DNA of 41,643 nt from Pseudomonadales bacterium (GTDB lineage Bacteria > Pseudomonadota > Gammaproteobacteria > Pseudomonadales > Azotimanducaceae). Positions 24,422 to 33,874 of the stretch are shown here, in pieces; within the stretch, counting starts at the first letter, position 1, and each line of letters starts with the position of its first letter. The stretch is from assembly GCA_029249645.1 (NCBI GenBank), contig JAQWWC010000078.1, forward strand, positions 1 through 41,643, read 5' to 3'. The position numbers and the translations under genes were made by a program. The notes beneath the pieces are model-generated. The model was given only the letters and a program-made list of their open reading frames with translations, searched no databases and was not told the origin of the DNA.

Positions 24422-26752
24422 TCATCGGGTTGCGGCGCTAAACCCAGGAACACTTCGCTCAAAAATCCGGGTCATATCACTGCCAATTTGCATCAACCCT
24501 TTGAGCTCAAATGAGAAGAAGATGCCGGTCCGGGTTTGGGCGTCTACCCCGTATTGGCCATCCTGCCATATGAGCTTTGGGTCAAAGAACTTCCTATAAG
24601 CCGCGTCAACCGTCCAGCAGCAGCCATTGTATGACACACCGAGGACGGACTCTATCTCTTTACTTGCTCGATTATTCCGACCCCACAGTCCCCTGATCTG
24701 AAAACCTTTGCCGATTTGGGCTTGCAAGGCGATCTGTGAAACACTCGATTCTGGTGCGATTGCACCTTGCCCAAACAAGCGCTCCTTGGTTCGATATCGA
24801 TGCTGGAGGCTGATCAAGGTTGATCCTGTCGGCCGATAAGAAAGGCTGGCGAATCCAGAAGCTATCGCCTTCTGTTGGTGCCGATACGAAAGATCAATTC
24901 GCCCTGTGATCGCACCGGGGGTCGTCAGCTCTGCTTGAAAGTCGGTGCGATGCCCGCGATGACTTTCTGGCTCGTTGTTGTCTGCGGTTGCTCGATACGA
25001 TTGACCGACACTGACGCGGCCAAGTTGCTGGCCGCTAGAGCGGTTAAGCCAGCGGTGGTCAAGACCGAGCGCAATGGTGTGGCCCGTTACACCCGAGTCG
25101 GCGCCGACCGCGGTGTAGGGATTGAACCTGGAGCGATAATTGGGTTCGAGCCAAGCGGTATCGATGCCGAATTGCGGTTGATCTCGATCATTACGGCCAA
25201 GGGTGATCGAAATTTCGGGTTCAAGTATGCGATTCGTCGAATTGCTGGTGCTTTGATGAGTGAGTCGAGTCCCGGCTATAACGTGTAGGAAAGGGTTGTT
25301 GAACGCGGGTCCAACTCCGGTCTCGCGAGTTGCCTTATAACGTCGAAGCTTTGCACCAACCGTGCTTTCGATATAGCCGAGCGCGTTCTCGTAAGGCCAA
25401 GTCATTTGGGCGTCTAATACCTGCCGTTGACCCTGAAAGATGTCTGAGTCTGGATCCTGCATGCGTGATTCCGTGAGACGCAGGCGGGTTGTCCCGCGCA
25501 AACGTCCCCAAGAACGGTTGTATTGAATATCCAGTTCCGGCCGCTTTTCAACTTGTTGGCTCAGTTGTGGCACGAGCATCTGAAACCCTTGGTAGGATAA
25601 ATCAGCCTTTAAATGCGTTCTTTCATATTGAATAGAGATCCGTTGATTCAAAGCCGGTAAAATTCTCCCGTATTGCGGGTTGGCTGGACGAAGCCCCCCC
25701 AGGTGGCCGCTGTGAGGGGCAAGCTCACTGTCGAAATCACGCAAGAAATTTAGGTCTGAGGCTTTGCTAAAATTGATTTGGGTTGTCAAGCCGGCAAATT
25801 TAAAGTCATAAGATAGGCTCATAACGTTGCGATCAAACCGGTCTTGATTTTGACTCGGTGCGTCTGGGTTTAAATCCTCGAGACGGTCCTCTGGTAGAAA
25901 CGCGCCATTAAATTGCCCTTTATGGTTTGCGCCAAGGCTTCTGGCTTCAGCCTCAAAAAGTTGACCTCGTCGATGAAGGTGCCGCACGCCAACGGTTGCA
26001 TCCAGGTCGGAACGCAAATTGAAATAGTATTTCAAATGGGTCTCAACGCCATTGCGGCTATTCTGAGATAAGCCGATGGGCAAAAATCCGCTCTGGCGTT
26101 CGGTCGATACCGGTATTTTTAAAAAAGGTAGGTACAAAATTGGAACGTGTTTAATCCGAAGCACCATGTCCTTAACGGTCAAGGTACTTTGAGCTTGGTC
26201 GGCGACGAGTGAACGACTCGAAATTTGCCAGAAATCAGCATCGCCAGGACAGCGGGTGACGACGCCTTGAGATAGTTCAAAACGCTGGCGGCCGCTGAGT
26301 TTGATTTCGGCGGCACTGCCACGAAGATTCGATTGCGGTTGTAAGAATTGAGCCTGCTCAACCGATCCCTGGCCCACTAAGAAGTTACCAGAGGCCCGCG
26401 TGCCTTTGATGCACAGATTTGCATCCATGATCGAGACGTTTTTGTTCAAGGCGATTCGATTGTCGGTAAAACTCAATTGCGCGCTGTCCGCCCGTAGGCG
26501 CACATCTTTATTGTAAATCAGAACGTCACCGAAAATTTCTGCGAGGGCATCAGGCCGAACGTTGGCACGCAGCGCTGAAATCTGGGTGCTGCTGACTAGG
26601 TCACTAACGGTTGCAAGGTCGGGGTTACGGCACTGCTCTGTAGTCAGACCGATTGATTCAGCGGCGAGCAGGGGCAACCCTGCGCAGAGCACGAGCAGGG
26701 CAAGCACTGGTCTTATTTCGAATCGGAGGAACCGATGAGGCATAGTAAACAT
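24422..26752 (-). CDS. lptD: LPS-assembly outer-membrane protein LptD
   Basis: Beta-barrel that, with the lipoprotein LptE, inserts lipopolysaccharide in the outer leaflet, so the host makes LPS. 776 aa: signal peptide (to about LLAAES), a periplasmic jellyroll/OstA domain (about 50-230; DVLIYNKDVRLRADSAQLSF), then a large barrel. N-terminal cysteines (EQCRN, NLCIKG, TRCPGD) and a C-terminal Cys-Cys pair (NGCCW) are present, as needed for the LptD disulfides. ATG 26752 is used; ATG 26743 is possible. Divergent from amgK. Confidence 0.96.
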   Translation of the reverse strand: MFTMPHRFLRFEIRPVLALLVLCAGLPLLAAESIGLTTEQCRNPDLATVSDLVSSTQISALRANVRPDALAEIFGDVLIYNKDVRLRADSAQLSFTDNRIALNKNVSIMDANLCIKGTRASGNFLVGQGSVEQAQFLQPQSNLRGSAAEIKLSGRQRFELSQGVVTRCPGDADFWQISSRSLVADQAQSTLTVKDMVLRIKHVPILYLPFLKIPVSTERQSGFLPIGLSQNSRNGVETHLKYYFNLRSDLDATVGVRHLHRRGQLFEAEARSLGANHKGQFNGAFLPEDRLEDLNPDAPSQNQDRFDRNVMSLSYDFKFAGLTTQINFSKASDLNFLRDFDSELAPHSGHLGGLRPANPQYGRILPALNQRISIQYERTHLKADLSYQGFQMLVPQLSQQVEKRPELDIQYNRSWGRLRGTTRLRLTESRMQDPDSDIFQGQRQVLDAQMTWPYENALGYIESTVGAKLRRYKATRETGVGPAFNNPFLHVIAGTRLTHQSTSNSTNRILEPEISITLGRNDRDQPQFGIDTAWLEPNYRSRFNPYTAVGADSGVTGHTIALGLDHRWLNRSSGQQLGRVSVGQSYRATADNNEPESHRGHRTDFQAELTTPGAITGRIDLSYRHQQKAIASGFASLSYRPTGSTLISLQHRYRTKERLFGQGAIAPESSVSQIALQAQIGKGFQIRGLWGRNNRASKEIESVLGVSYNGCCWTVDAAYRKFFDPKLIWQDGQYGVDAQTRTGIFFSFELKGLMQIGSDMTRIFERSVPGFSAATR

Positions 26753-26821
26753 CTAGGTTTTCGCCGAGGTCCAAGAATAAGCCATAATGGGTAAGATCAA
26801 CAGAGAACCTGGAGTCGATTG
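26753..26821. promoter_or_regulatory. Divergent lptD / amgK promoter region
   Basis: These 69 bp must hold promoters for both directions. On the plus strand CATAAT (26783-26788) could be a -10 box for amgK. On the minus strand TATTCT (26779-26774) with TTGATC 15 bp upstream (26800-26795) could serve lptD. No sigma-E consensus (GGAACTT, TCTGA) was found. GGAG at 26811-26814 is the amgK ribosome site. Confidence 0.4.
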
Positions 26822-27835
26822 ATGGATAGCCGATTGAGAAAACTCAGTCATTGGGCCAGCGCTCAATTCGTTCCAGTTGGTCAAGCGACACTTTCGGCCG
26901 CTGATTTTGTCTCGGTTTCGGATGATGCTAGTTTTCGGCGCTATTTTCGCTGCCCTAAGTTGGACCAATCGATCGTCTTCATGGATGCGCCACCCGATAA
27001 AGAGCCGCTTCAAAACTTTCTGGCGATTGGCAACGCGTTGTTTGCGGCGGGCGTGCCTGCGCCTGAGTTTTTTGCACTAGATGTTGAAGCTGGGTTTTTA
27101 GCGCTGTCCGATTTTGGGGACCGACAGTTACTCAGTCTAGTTCAAGATGAGCCTGAAGCCGTTTTATCGACGCTGTCCGAGGTGATTGGTTTACTACAAA
27201 ACGTCGCAAGGGTTGACTGCGTGCTGCCGGACTATAGTGAGGCGATGTTGCGGAGCGAGATGGACTTGTTCCCAACGTGGTATTTGACGCGCCTATTGGG
27301 TTTAACGCTAACGGATGAATTTTGGCGCGTATGGCAAGACGTTTGTGATCGCTTGGTCGCGTCTGCACTGGCTGAACCTCAGGTCTTTGTTCATCGTGAT
27401 TTTCACAGTCGCAATATTATGGTGCCTTCAAAGGGCGCCTTGGGTTTGCTGGATTTTCAGGATGCGGTTCGGGGCCCGTTGAGTTATGACCTAGTGTCGT
27501 TATTAAGAGATTGCTACGTCGAATATGAGCCTGCGATGCAACAGGCGCTTGTTGAAGGTTATCGACAAATTTGGCTGTCTGATCCGCGCGTGCAGGCCAT
27601 GACGCCAACCGCGTTTTACAAGGCATTTGAGCACATGGGATTACAGCGTCATTTAAAATGCGCAGGAATCTTTTCAAGGCTTTGCTTGCGGGATGGTAAA
27701 TCACGATACTTAAACGATATTCCGATGGTGCTGAAATACATAGCGTCCGTTTGCAATAGCCAACCCGATTTAGGGGAATTTTATCAGTGGCTACAAGCAT
27801 TTGTCCTGTCAGACCCCATGGGTAGATCCGCATGA
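26822..27835 (+). CDS. amgK: N-acetylmuramate/N-acetylglucosamine kinase AmgK
   Basis: Anomeric sugar kinase of the aminoglycoside-phosphotransferase fold. With MurU it turns recycled MurNAc into UDP-MurNAc, bypassing MurA and giving intrinsic fosfomycin tolerance in Pseudomonas. 337 aa from ATG 26822 (GGAG 7 nt upstream). Seen: the nucleotide-binding region SDDASFRRYFR, the catalytic loop FVHRDFHSRNIMV and the metal site LLDFQDAVRG. The stop overlaps murU by ATGA. The same lptD-amgK-murU order occurs in Pseudomonas. Confidence 0.93.
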   Translation: MDSRLRKLSHWASAQFVPVGQATLSAADFVSVSDDASFRRYFRCPKLDQSIVFMDAPPDKEPLQNFLAIGNALFAAGVPAPEFFALDVEAGFLALSDFGDRQLLSLVQDEPEAVLSTLSEVIGLLQNVARVDCVLPDYSEAMLRSEMDLFPTWYLTRLLGLTLTDEFWRVWQDVCDRLVASALAEPQVFVHRDFHSRNIMVPSKGALGLLDFQDAVRGPLSYDLVSLLRDCYVEYEPAMQQALVEGYRQIWLSDPRVQAMTPTAFYKAFEHMGLQRHLKCAGIFSRLCLRDGKSRYLNDIPMVLKYIASVCNSQPDLGEFYQWLQAFVLSDPMGRSA

Positions 27836-28503
27836 AAGCACTATTGTTGGCGGCAGGCCGGGGTGAGCGGATGGGTGCGTTGACCCAAAATTGCCCCAAG
27901 CCGCTCTTGTCGATTGGCAAAGAGCGTCTCATTGAACGGCATTTGAGGCGGTTGAGGGCGGCTGGGGTCGATGAGATCGTGGTCAACTTGCATTACTTAG
28001 GCGGCCAGATCAAAGAGCATTTGGGTGATGGCAGGTCTTACGGCGTCCGAATTGTCTATTCTGAGGAAACGTCGCTTTTAGATACCGGAGGCGGTGCCCG
28101 ACAGGCGCTGCCTCTGCTGGGTGACGCCGCCCCTTTTTTGATGATCAGTAGTGACGTCGTGACAGATTTTGACTTCAGGGCGCTCACGCAGCTGACGCCG
28201 GATCTTGCGCATTTGGTTCTGGTTAAGAACCCTGCGCATCATCCTGCGGGGGATTTTGCGCTGAACCCAATGCAGGCCGTGTTGCGTGGATCAGAATTAA
28301 CGTATTCAGGGATTGGCGTTATCGCGCCAGCGCTTGTCCTGGCGCCGACGACGGTAGGCTTTGCTATGCGCGAGGTTTTGTTTCCGGCTGCCGAACAAGG
28401 TCTTTTGACCGGTTGTGTCCATGATGGGTATTGGTCAGATGTCGGAACACCCGATCGGCTGCAGAGCACGCAAGCAGATTTCGAGGCCGGTCTGTGTCGT
28501 TGA
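27832..28503 (+). CDS. murU: N-acetylmuramate alpha-1-phosphate uridylyltransferase
   Basis: Nucleotidyltransferase that joins MurNAc-1-phosphate to UMP, the second step of anabolic wall recycling after AmgK. 223 aa. N-terminal signature KALLLAAGRGERMG with PKPLL (the sugar-nucleotide pyrophosphorylase motif), then LVNLHYL-like VVNLHYLGGQI, LDTGGG and DVVTDFDF. Coupled to amgK by a 4-bp overlap. A 103-bp gap to rpe follows; no promoter is clear there. Confidence 0.93.
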   Translation: MKALLLAAGRGERMGALTQNCPKPLLSIGKERLIERHLRRLRAAGVDEIVVNLHYLGGQIKEHLGDGRSYGVRIVYSEETSLLDTGGGARQALPLLGDAAPFLMISSDVVTDFDFRALTQLTPDLAHLVLVKNPAHHPAGDFALNPMQAVLRGSELTYSGIGVIAPALVLAPTTVGFAMREVLFPAAEQGLLTGCVHDGYWSDVGTPDRLQSTQADFEAGLCR

Positions 28504-28606
28504 CCAGCTGGATCCTGTAAACTGAGGGCTTTAGGGTTGCGCGCAGATCAAAGGCTGTGCCGTGATGCCTTCTTGATTTGACGCTCATGCCGAGCCAGAG
28601 GGGTCT

Positions 28607-29278
28607 ATGAAGAACGATAATTGGATCGCGCCGTCGATATTGGCAGCCGATTTTGCCCGGTTGGGTGCCGAAGTCGATGCGGTGCTCGAGGCCGGTGCCG
28701 ACATCATTCATTTTGACGTCATGGACAACCATTACGTACCGAATTTGACCATTGGGCCAATGGTGTGTCAGGCCTTAAGACAATACGGCATTGCCGCGCC
28801 CATTGATGTACATTTGATGGTTGAACCGGTTGATCGAATTATTGGGGATTTTATTGAGGCCGGTGCCAGCTACATTACCTTTCATCCAGAAGCATCTCGA
28901 CATGTCGACCGTTCACTTGAATTGGTAAAATCAGCCAACGTCAAAGCTGGGTTGGTTTTAAATCCTGCGACGCCGATCTCCTGCCTCGATTTTGTGATGG
29001 ATAAAGTCGACATGATTTTGGTTATGTCGATTAACCCCGGGTTTGGTGGCCAGACGTTCATTGACCTAACCCATCGTAAAATCCAGGCAATTCGGGCTTT
29101 GATTGACGATAGTGGCCGGGACATTCGGCTTGAGGTCGATGGTGGCGTCAAAGTCGATAATATCGCCGCGATTCATGCGTCCGGCGCCGATACATTCGTT
29201 GCAGGGTCGGCTATTTTTGGACATCCTGATTATGCGGCAACGATCCAAGCGATGCGCTCGGCGCTTTCTGACGTTTAA
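28607..29278 (+). CDS. rpe: Ribulose-phosphate 3-epimerase
   Basis: Interconverts ribulose 5-phosphate and xylulose 5-phosphate in the pentose phosphate pathway. 223 aa TIM barrel. Seen: [30 protein letters not shown] (metal-binding His and Asp), [19 protein letters not shown] and EVDGGV, all family signatures. AGAGGGG lies before the ATG. trpE starts 6 bp downstream; phosphoglycolate phosphatase (gph), usually between them in Pseudomonas, is missing. Confidence 0.97.
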   Translation: MKNDNWIAPSILAADFARLGAEVDAVLEAGADIIHFDVMDNHYVPNLTIGPMVCQALRQYGIAAPIDVHLMVEPVDRIIGDFIEAGASYITFHPEASRHVDRSLELVKSANVKAGLVLNPATPISCLDFVMDKVDMILVMSINPGFGGQTFIDLTHRKIQAIRALIDDSGRDIRLEVDGGVKVDNIAAIHASGADTFVAGSAIFGHPDYAATIQAMRSALSDV

Positions 29279-29284
29279 GCTGAT

Positions 29285-30811
29285 ATGACGGATCGTGCCC
29301 CAAACACACCCGCGTACCTTGCCGCCCTTGTGGCCAAGGGGTGTCTCCATCTGCCGATTTGCCGGGAACTGGTTGCGGATTTTGAGACCCCCCTATCGTG
29401 CTATGCCAAAGTGGCAAGAGGACCCTATAGCTACCTGCTAGAGTCCGCGAATCAAGGCGGTGAGAAATGGTCTCGATTTTCGATTATTGGTCTGCCCGCA
29501 AGGCGCATTTTGAGAATCCGTGGGGATCGACTGACATTGACTGACAATGGCGCGCTGACTCGGGATGAGGTAATTGAAGACCCGCTGGCCGAGATTGCAA
29601 AGCTTCAGGAGGCCTATAGTTATCCAAGCTGTCCTGGGATGCCGAACTACACGGGTGGGCTTGTGGGTTACTTCGGGTATGACACAGTTCGCTATGTCGA
29701 GCCTAAAATCAAAGATTCAGCACCCCCGGATGAGCTGGGTTCCGCTGATATTGTCTTGATGGTCTCCGACGATGTGATCGTGTTTGATAACGTCAAGGGT
29801 CGAATGCACCTTGTGACCCACGTTAGTGACCTCAGCACGGATCAGATGAGTCAAGCTGCGCTGCGTTTGGATGCGATGCAAGGCTGTCTGAGAGGAACGC
29901 TGCCGGATGAGTTCGTTGCGCCAAAGGTTTCTCCGAAACTCGAAGAGCATGATTTCGTTTCGTCTTATGGCGAGGCTCAGTTCAAGGCCGATGTGTCCCA
30001 TCTCAAAGAATACATCGCAGCAGGCGATGTGATGCAAGTGATTTTGTCCCAACGCTTGTCATGCAGTTTTGAGGCGGCACCGCTGAATTTGTACCGAGCA
30101 CTGCGTGCCTTAAACCCGTCGCCGTATATGTATTTTATGGACTTAGAGACGGTTCAGATTGTGTCGTCCTCGCCTGAAATTTTGGCGCGTTTGGAGCATG
30201 GAGAGGTAACGGTCCGACCGCTTGCGGGTACCCGGCGACGGGGTAGATCGCCAGAAGAAGATCTTGAGATGGAGCGAGAGTTGCGAGCAGATCCTAAGGA
30301 GCAAGCAGAGCACTTGATGCTGATCGATCTTGGCCGTAATGATATCGGCCGGGTTTGCGAAACCGGGACGGTTGACGTCTCAGAGATGATGACGATTGAA
30401 CGATACGCGCATGTGATGCATTTAGCGTCTAATGTGTCCGGTCGCTTGAAGCCGAACCTCACAGCCATCGATGTCCTCAAAGCGACGTTGCCGGTGGGCA
30501 CATTGAGCGGTGCGCCTAAGGTTCGGGCGATGGAATTGATTGATGCGTTTGAGCCCGTTAAACGCGGCATCTTTGGGGGCGCGGTGGGTTATCTGTCTTG
30601 GCAAGGGCAAATGGATACGGCAATTGCAATTAGGACGGCGGTCATTCAGAACGGACGGTTGTTTGTTCAGGCCGGCGCTGGCATCGTGGCAGATTCTGAG
30701 CCGCAGCTTGAATGGAAGGAAACTCTTAACAAAGCACGCTCGGTAATGCAGGCGGCAATCATTGCCGAAGACGGATTGCGGTTTCGCGTGCCGAGCGAGG
30801 AAAATCGATGA
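29285..30811 (+). CDS. trpE: Anthranilate synthase component I
   Basis: Converts chorismate and ammonia to anthranilate, the committed step to tryptophan. 508 aa. The feedback-site motif LLES (in SYLLESANQGGEKWSRFS) is intact, so Trp inhibition is expected. The catalytic half shows LAGTRRRG, EERELRADPKEQAEHLMLIDLGRND-like sequence and PVGTLSGAPKVRAME, with GGAVGYLSW near the end. Starts 6 bp after rpe. Its TGA overlaps a 20-codon ORF (ATGA) that leads to trpG. No trp leader peptide rich in Trp was seen. Confidence 0.97.
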   Translation: MTDRAPNTPAYLAALVAKGCLHLPICRELVADFETPLSCYAKVARGPYSYLLESANQGGEKWSRFSIIGLPARRILRIRGDRLTLTDNGALTRDEVIEDPLAEIAKLQEAYSYPSCPGMPNYTGGLVGYFGYDTVRYVEPKIKDSAPPDELGSADIVLMVSDDVIVFDNVKGRMHLVTHVSDLSTDQMSQAALRLDAMQGCLRGTLPDEFVAPKVSPKLEEHDFVSSYGEAQFKADVSHLKEYIAAGDVMQVILSQRLSCSFEAAPLNLYRALRALNPSPYMYFMDLETVQIVSSSPEILARLEHGEVTVRPLAGTRRRGRSPEEDLEMERELRADPKEQAEHLMLIDLGRNDIGRVCETGTVDVSEMMTIERYAHVMHLASNVSGRLKPNLTAIDVLKATLPVGTLSGAPKVRAMELIDAFEPVKRGIFGGAVGYLSWQGQMDTAIAIRTAVIQNGRLFVQAGAGIVADSEPQLEWKETLNKARSVMQAAIIAEDGLRFRVPSEENR

Positions 30812-30870
30812 AAGCCACTTTTTGCTATGCAGTCAGTTCTTTTAAGCACCGTGCGCCACGAGGCCTGTAA
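30808..30870 (+). CDS. Possible 20-aa coupling ORF between trpE and trpG
   Basis: A short frame starts at ATG 30808, sharing ATGA with the trpE stop, and ends with TAA at 30868-30870, sharing its last A with the trpG ATG (TAATG). It exactly fills the 58-bp space between the two subunit genes. The peptide begins MKATFCYAV, is basic near its end (KHRAPRGL) and contains no Trp. GAGG for trpG (30860-30863) lies inside it. It could carry ribosomes from trpE to trpG and keep subunit ratio equal; this is inference, and chance is possible. Confidence 0.4.
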   Translation: MKATFCYAVSSFKHRAPRGL

Positions 30871-31460
30871 TGTTATTGATGATTGATAACTATGACTCCT
30901 TTACCTACAACGTTGTGCAGTATCTCGCGGAATTGGGCGCTGAGGTCATGGTGGTACGCAATGATGAATTCTCTGTAGAGGATATTGAGGCGCTGAAGCC
31001 AAGTCAGATCGTTATTTCGCCCGGCCCTTGCACGCCAAATGAAGCGGGTATCTCGATGGACGTTATTCAACGGTTCCGTGGCGAGATTCCGATATTAGGG
31101 GTGTGTTTAGGGCATCAAAGTATTGGTCAGGTGTACGGTGGGGCGGTGGTGCGCGCCCCCCGGGTGATGCATGGTAAAACCTCTGAGATTTTTCACTCGG
31201 GTGTTGGCGTTTTTACCGGTTTGCCCAGTCCGTTCGTGGCAACGCGCTATCACTCTTTGGTGCTTGCCCCTGAGTCGCTACCGGATGCACTGGAGGTAAC
31301 CGCATGGACTTCGTTTGAAGACGGTTCGATGGAGGCCATTATGGGCGTGAGACAAGCGGTTGACGGGGTCGAAGGGGTGCAATTTCATCCTGAGTCGATT
31401 TTGACCGAGCACGGACACGCGTTGCTGAATAATTTTTTGACCCAAGGCTTTGGCGTATGA
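30870..31460 (+). CDS. trpG: Anthranilate synthase component II (glutamine amidotransferase)
   Basis: Class I glutamine amidotransferase supplying ammonia to TrpE; the same subunit type may serve PabB. 196 aa. Seen: [26 protein letters not shown], the nucleophile elbow [10 protein letters not shown] (Cys-79) and the His-Glu pair in [17 protein letters not shown] lies 6 nt before the ATG. Overlaps trpD by ATGA. Confidence 0.96.
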   Translation: MLLMIDNYDSFTYNVVQYLAELGAEVMVVRNDEFSVEDIEALKPSQIVISPGPCTPNEAGISMDVIQRFRGEIPILGVCLGHQSIGQVYGGAVVRAPRVMHGKTSEIFHSGVGVFTGLPSPFVATRYHSLVLAPESLPDALEVTAWTSFEDGSMEAIMGVRQAVDGVEGVQFHPESILTEHGHALLNNFLTQGFGV

Positions 31461-32488
31461 GTGTACCAACCCTATTAGCAAATTTAGCGTCGCAAGCGGA
31501 TCTTTCTGACGAGGAGATGACGTTCTTGATGCAGGCCATTATGACGGGCGAAGCAACTGCAGCTCAGATCGGCTCGGCCCTGACGGCGCTACGGATTAAA
31601 GGGGAAACCGTGACGGAGATTGCGGCAGCGGCCAAAGTGATGAGAGCGCTTGCGGCCCGGGTCACGGTGGACTCAAGTGGTCTTGTTGATACCTGCGGCA
31701 CCGGTGGCAGCGGCTCGAACAAATTTAATGTCTCAACAGCGAGCGCCTTTGTTGCAGCCGGTGCGGGTATAAAAGTTGCGAAACACGGCAACCGGGCGGC
31801 CTCTGGAAAGAGTGGTAGTGCGGACGTCCTGGAAAGCGCCGGCGTTTATCTGAACTTAACGCCGACGCAAGTCGCACAATGTATCGATGTGGTGGGTTTG
31901 GGATTTTTGTTTGCGATGAATCACCACGGCGCGATGCGGCACGCGATTGGTCCTCGAAAAGAGCTGCAGTTCCGAACTGTCTTTAATTTATTAGGTCCGC
32001 TCACTAATCCAGCGGGTGCCGAAAATCAGGTGCTGGGGGTGTTTGATTGTGCCTGGGTGAGGCCGATGGCTGAGGTGCTTAAAAAGCTGGGTAGTCAACG
32101 GGTGCTGGTTGTCCATTCTGAGGATGGGCTCGATGAGATTAGCATCGCCGCGCCAACACGCGTTGCTGAGTTGGTTAATGGTGAAATATCTGAATACGAA
32201 ATCCGGCCAGAAGATTTTGGGATGAAATCGCAAACCTGGGCTGGGCTGACCGTTCAAGACAGCACGGAAAGTCTGACTTTGGTGAAAGCCGCTTTATCTG
32301 GTGAGCATGAGCTTGCTAGTCAGTTTGTTACGTTAAATGCCGGCGCTGCAATTTATGTGGGTGGTGGTAGCCAAACCCTAAGCGGCGGCATTGCGTTAGC
32401 AGAGGACGTCATTGCCAGTGGTGCGGCGACCGAGAAGCTGCGCTTTCTCGTTGAGTTCAGTCAGCAGCTCGGAGCGCTTTCATCATGA
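31457..32488 (+). CDS. trpD: Anthranilate phosphoribosyltransferase
   Basis: Transfers phosphoribose from PRPP to anthranilate. 343 aa, usual length. Seen: the PRPP-binding loop [35 protein letters not shown] with the substrate loop, [11 protein letters not shown] and [14 protein letters not shown]. Coupled by 4-bp overlaps to trpG upstream and trpC downstream. Confidence 0.97.
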   Translation: MSVPTLLANLASQADLSDEEMTFLMQAIMTGEATAAQIGSALTALRIKGETVTEIAAAAKVMRALAARVTVDSSGLVDTCGTGGSGSNKFNVSTASAFVAAGAGIKVAKHGNRAASGKSGSADVLESAGVYLNLTPTQVAQCIDVVGLGFLFAMNHHGAMRHAIGPRKELQFRTVFNLLGPLTNPAGAENQVLGVFDCAWVRPMAEVLKKLGSQRVLVVHSEDGLDEISIAAPTRVAELVNGEISEYEIRPEDFGMKSQTWAGLTVQDSTESLTLVKAALSGEHELASQFVTLNAGAAIYVGGGSQTLSGGIALAEDVIASGAATEKLRFLVEFSQQLGALSS

Positions 32489-33306
32489 CAACCCCCACAG
32501 TTCTTGAAAAAATTATCGCAGAGAAACGAAATCATATCGCGGCGCAGCGAGCCCATCGCAAGATTGACCCGAATGCGTTGCGACGGCCATCAATCGTGAG
32601 AGGCTTTGCGGATGCCCTTAGAGCCAAGCAGTCCCTTGGGTTGCCCGCGGTCATTGCTGAAATCAAAAAAGGCTCGCCGTCTAAAGGCATTATCCGACCC
32701 AACTTTGACGTCGCGTCAATTGCGGAATCTTATGAGCGTCACGGCGCTGCTTGCTTGTCCTGTTTAACAGACGAGCCATTCTTTTTCGGGTGTGATGCGG
32801 ATCTGGCGACGGCGCGATCGAGTGCCTCACTACCCGTATTGCGCAAAGACTTCATTATTGATGCGTTTCAAATTTATGAGTCGTTTGAGCTCGGTGCAGA
32901 CTGCATTTTGTTAATTGTGTCTGCCTTGACGGATGCGGCGCTGGATGAATTTTATGCGCTGGCGACCGGGCTGGGCTTGGATGTGTTGGTTGAAGTTCAT
33001 GATGCAAGTGAGTGTCAGCGGGCGCTTCGATTCGCGCCAAAACTGCTGGGCATTAATAACCGGAATTTGCATGACTTTTCGGTCAGTCTGGATACAACCC
33101 TTGGCCTGCTCGGGCAGATCCCGTCTGAAACGTTGATTATCACTGAGAGCGGTATTCATACTGAGTCAGATGTGCATTCAATGTGGGCATCGGGTGTTGG
33201 CACTTTTTTAGTCGGTGAAGCTTTTATGCGGCATCCCGATCCCGGTGAAAGGCTAAACGCGCTGTTTGGTTCTGTCCAAAAAACGGCAACAAGCAAACGC
33301 GATTAA
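32485..33306 (+). CDS. trpC: Indole-3-glycerol phosphate synthase
   Basis: Ring closure of CdRP to indole-3-glycerol phosphate. 273 aa, a separate TIM barrel without the TrpF fusion seen in E. coli. Seen: VLEKIIAEKRNHI, AEIKKGSPSKG (catalytic Lys), LRKDFIIDAFQIYES, LGINNRNLHDF and ITESGI. Last gene of the coupled trpG-D-C set; trpF, trpB and trpA are not in this window, as in Pseudomonas. Confidence 0.97.
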   Translation: MTTPTVLEKIIAEKRNHIAAQRAHRKIDPNALRRPSIVRGFADALRAKQSLGLPAVIAEIKKGSPSKGIIRPNFDVASIAESYERHGAACLSCLTDEPFFFGCDADLATARSSASLPVLRKDFIIDAFQIYESFELGADCILLIVSALTDAALDEFYALATGLGLDVLVEVHDASECQRALRFAPKLLGINNRNLHDFSVSLDTTLGLLGQIPSETLIITESGIHTESDVHSMWASGVGTFLVGEAFMRHPDPGERLNALFGSVQKTATSKRD

Positions 33307-33390
33307 GAACGCAACTCGCATCGGGCGGTTGGCTTGGCTGCGACCGGGTCTGAGGTCTGTCCGCATCTGAGGATTGGGCCGAGCGCTTTA

Positions 33391-33419
33391 TTGATTGGAT
33401 AAATCTTAGCAGTCATAAC
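33391..33419 (+). promoter_or_regulatory. Candidate sigma-70 promoter for osmC-VOC pair
   Basis: TTGATT (33391-33396) and CATAAC (33414-33419) are separated by exactly 17 bp and lie 30 bp before the OsmC-like start codon. Each hexamer matches the consensus at four of six positions. No terminator is clear between trpC and this site. Confidence 0.5.
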
Positions 33420-33448
33420 TTTTAGATTAGGATGACGGAGAAAGCAAA

Positions 33449-33874
33449 ATGAAAGCGATGGTGCATTGGCAGGGGAACGTGTGTTTTCTGGCGACGTCCG
33501 AGACGGGTCATCAACTCCTGCTTGATGGCCCTGAAGAAGCCGGTGGGCAAAATAAAGGTCCGCGCCCTATGGAGCTCGTTTTGATCGGATTGGGCGGGTG
33601 CGCTAGTTATGATGTTGTTTCAATTCTCAAAAAGGCTCGACAAAAGGTATTGGACTGCAAGGTTGAGCTGTCTGCTGATCGTGCGGATGCTACACCCGCT
33701 GTTTTTACTAAAATCCAGCTTCATTTTGTGATTCAGGGAGAGAATATCAGCGAGCAGCACGTTGCGCGGGCGGTACAGCTCTCAGCGGAAAAGTATTGCT
33801 CCGCCTCGAAAATGCTGGAAGCTGGTGGCGTTGAGATCACGCACAGCTTTGAGATTCAGGCGGTGGCGGTATGA
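33449..33874 (+). CDS. OsmC family peroxiredoxin-like protein
   Basis: 141 aa of the OsmC/Ohr superfamily, YhfA-like branch. Such proteins reduce organic or hydrogen peroxides with a pair of cysteines. Both are present: one in GLGGCASYDV (about residue 52) and one in EKYCSASKML (about 112). GGAG lies upstream of the ATG. The start of the next gene, a VOC protein, overlaps its stop by ATGA. In Pseudomonas an OsmC-like gene also lies just after trpC. Confidence 0.9.
   Translation: MKAMVHWQGNVCFLATSETGHQLLLDGPEEAGGQNKGPRPMELVLIGLGGCASYDVVSILKKARQKVLDCKVELSADRADATPAVFTKIQLHFVIQGENISEQHVARAVQLSAEKYCSASKMLEAGGVEITHSFEIQAVAV

Noticed and set aside
27417-27986. 189-codon minus-strand frame opposite amgK/murU
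   Set aside because: Antisense shadow of two coupled, motif-bearing genes.
29279-29284. Trp attenuator in front of trpE
   Set aside because: Only 6 bp separate rpe and trpE and no Trp-codon-rich leader peptide with paired hairpins was seen.
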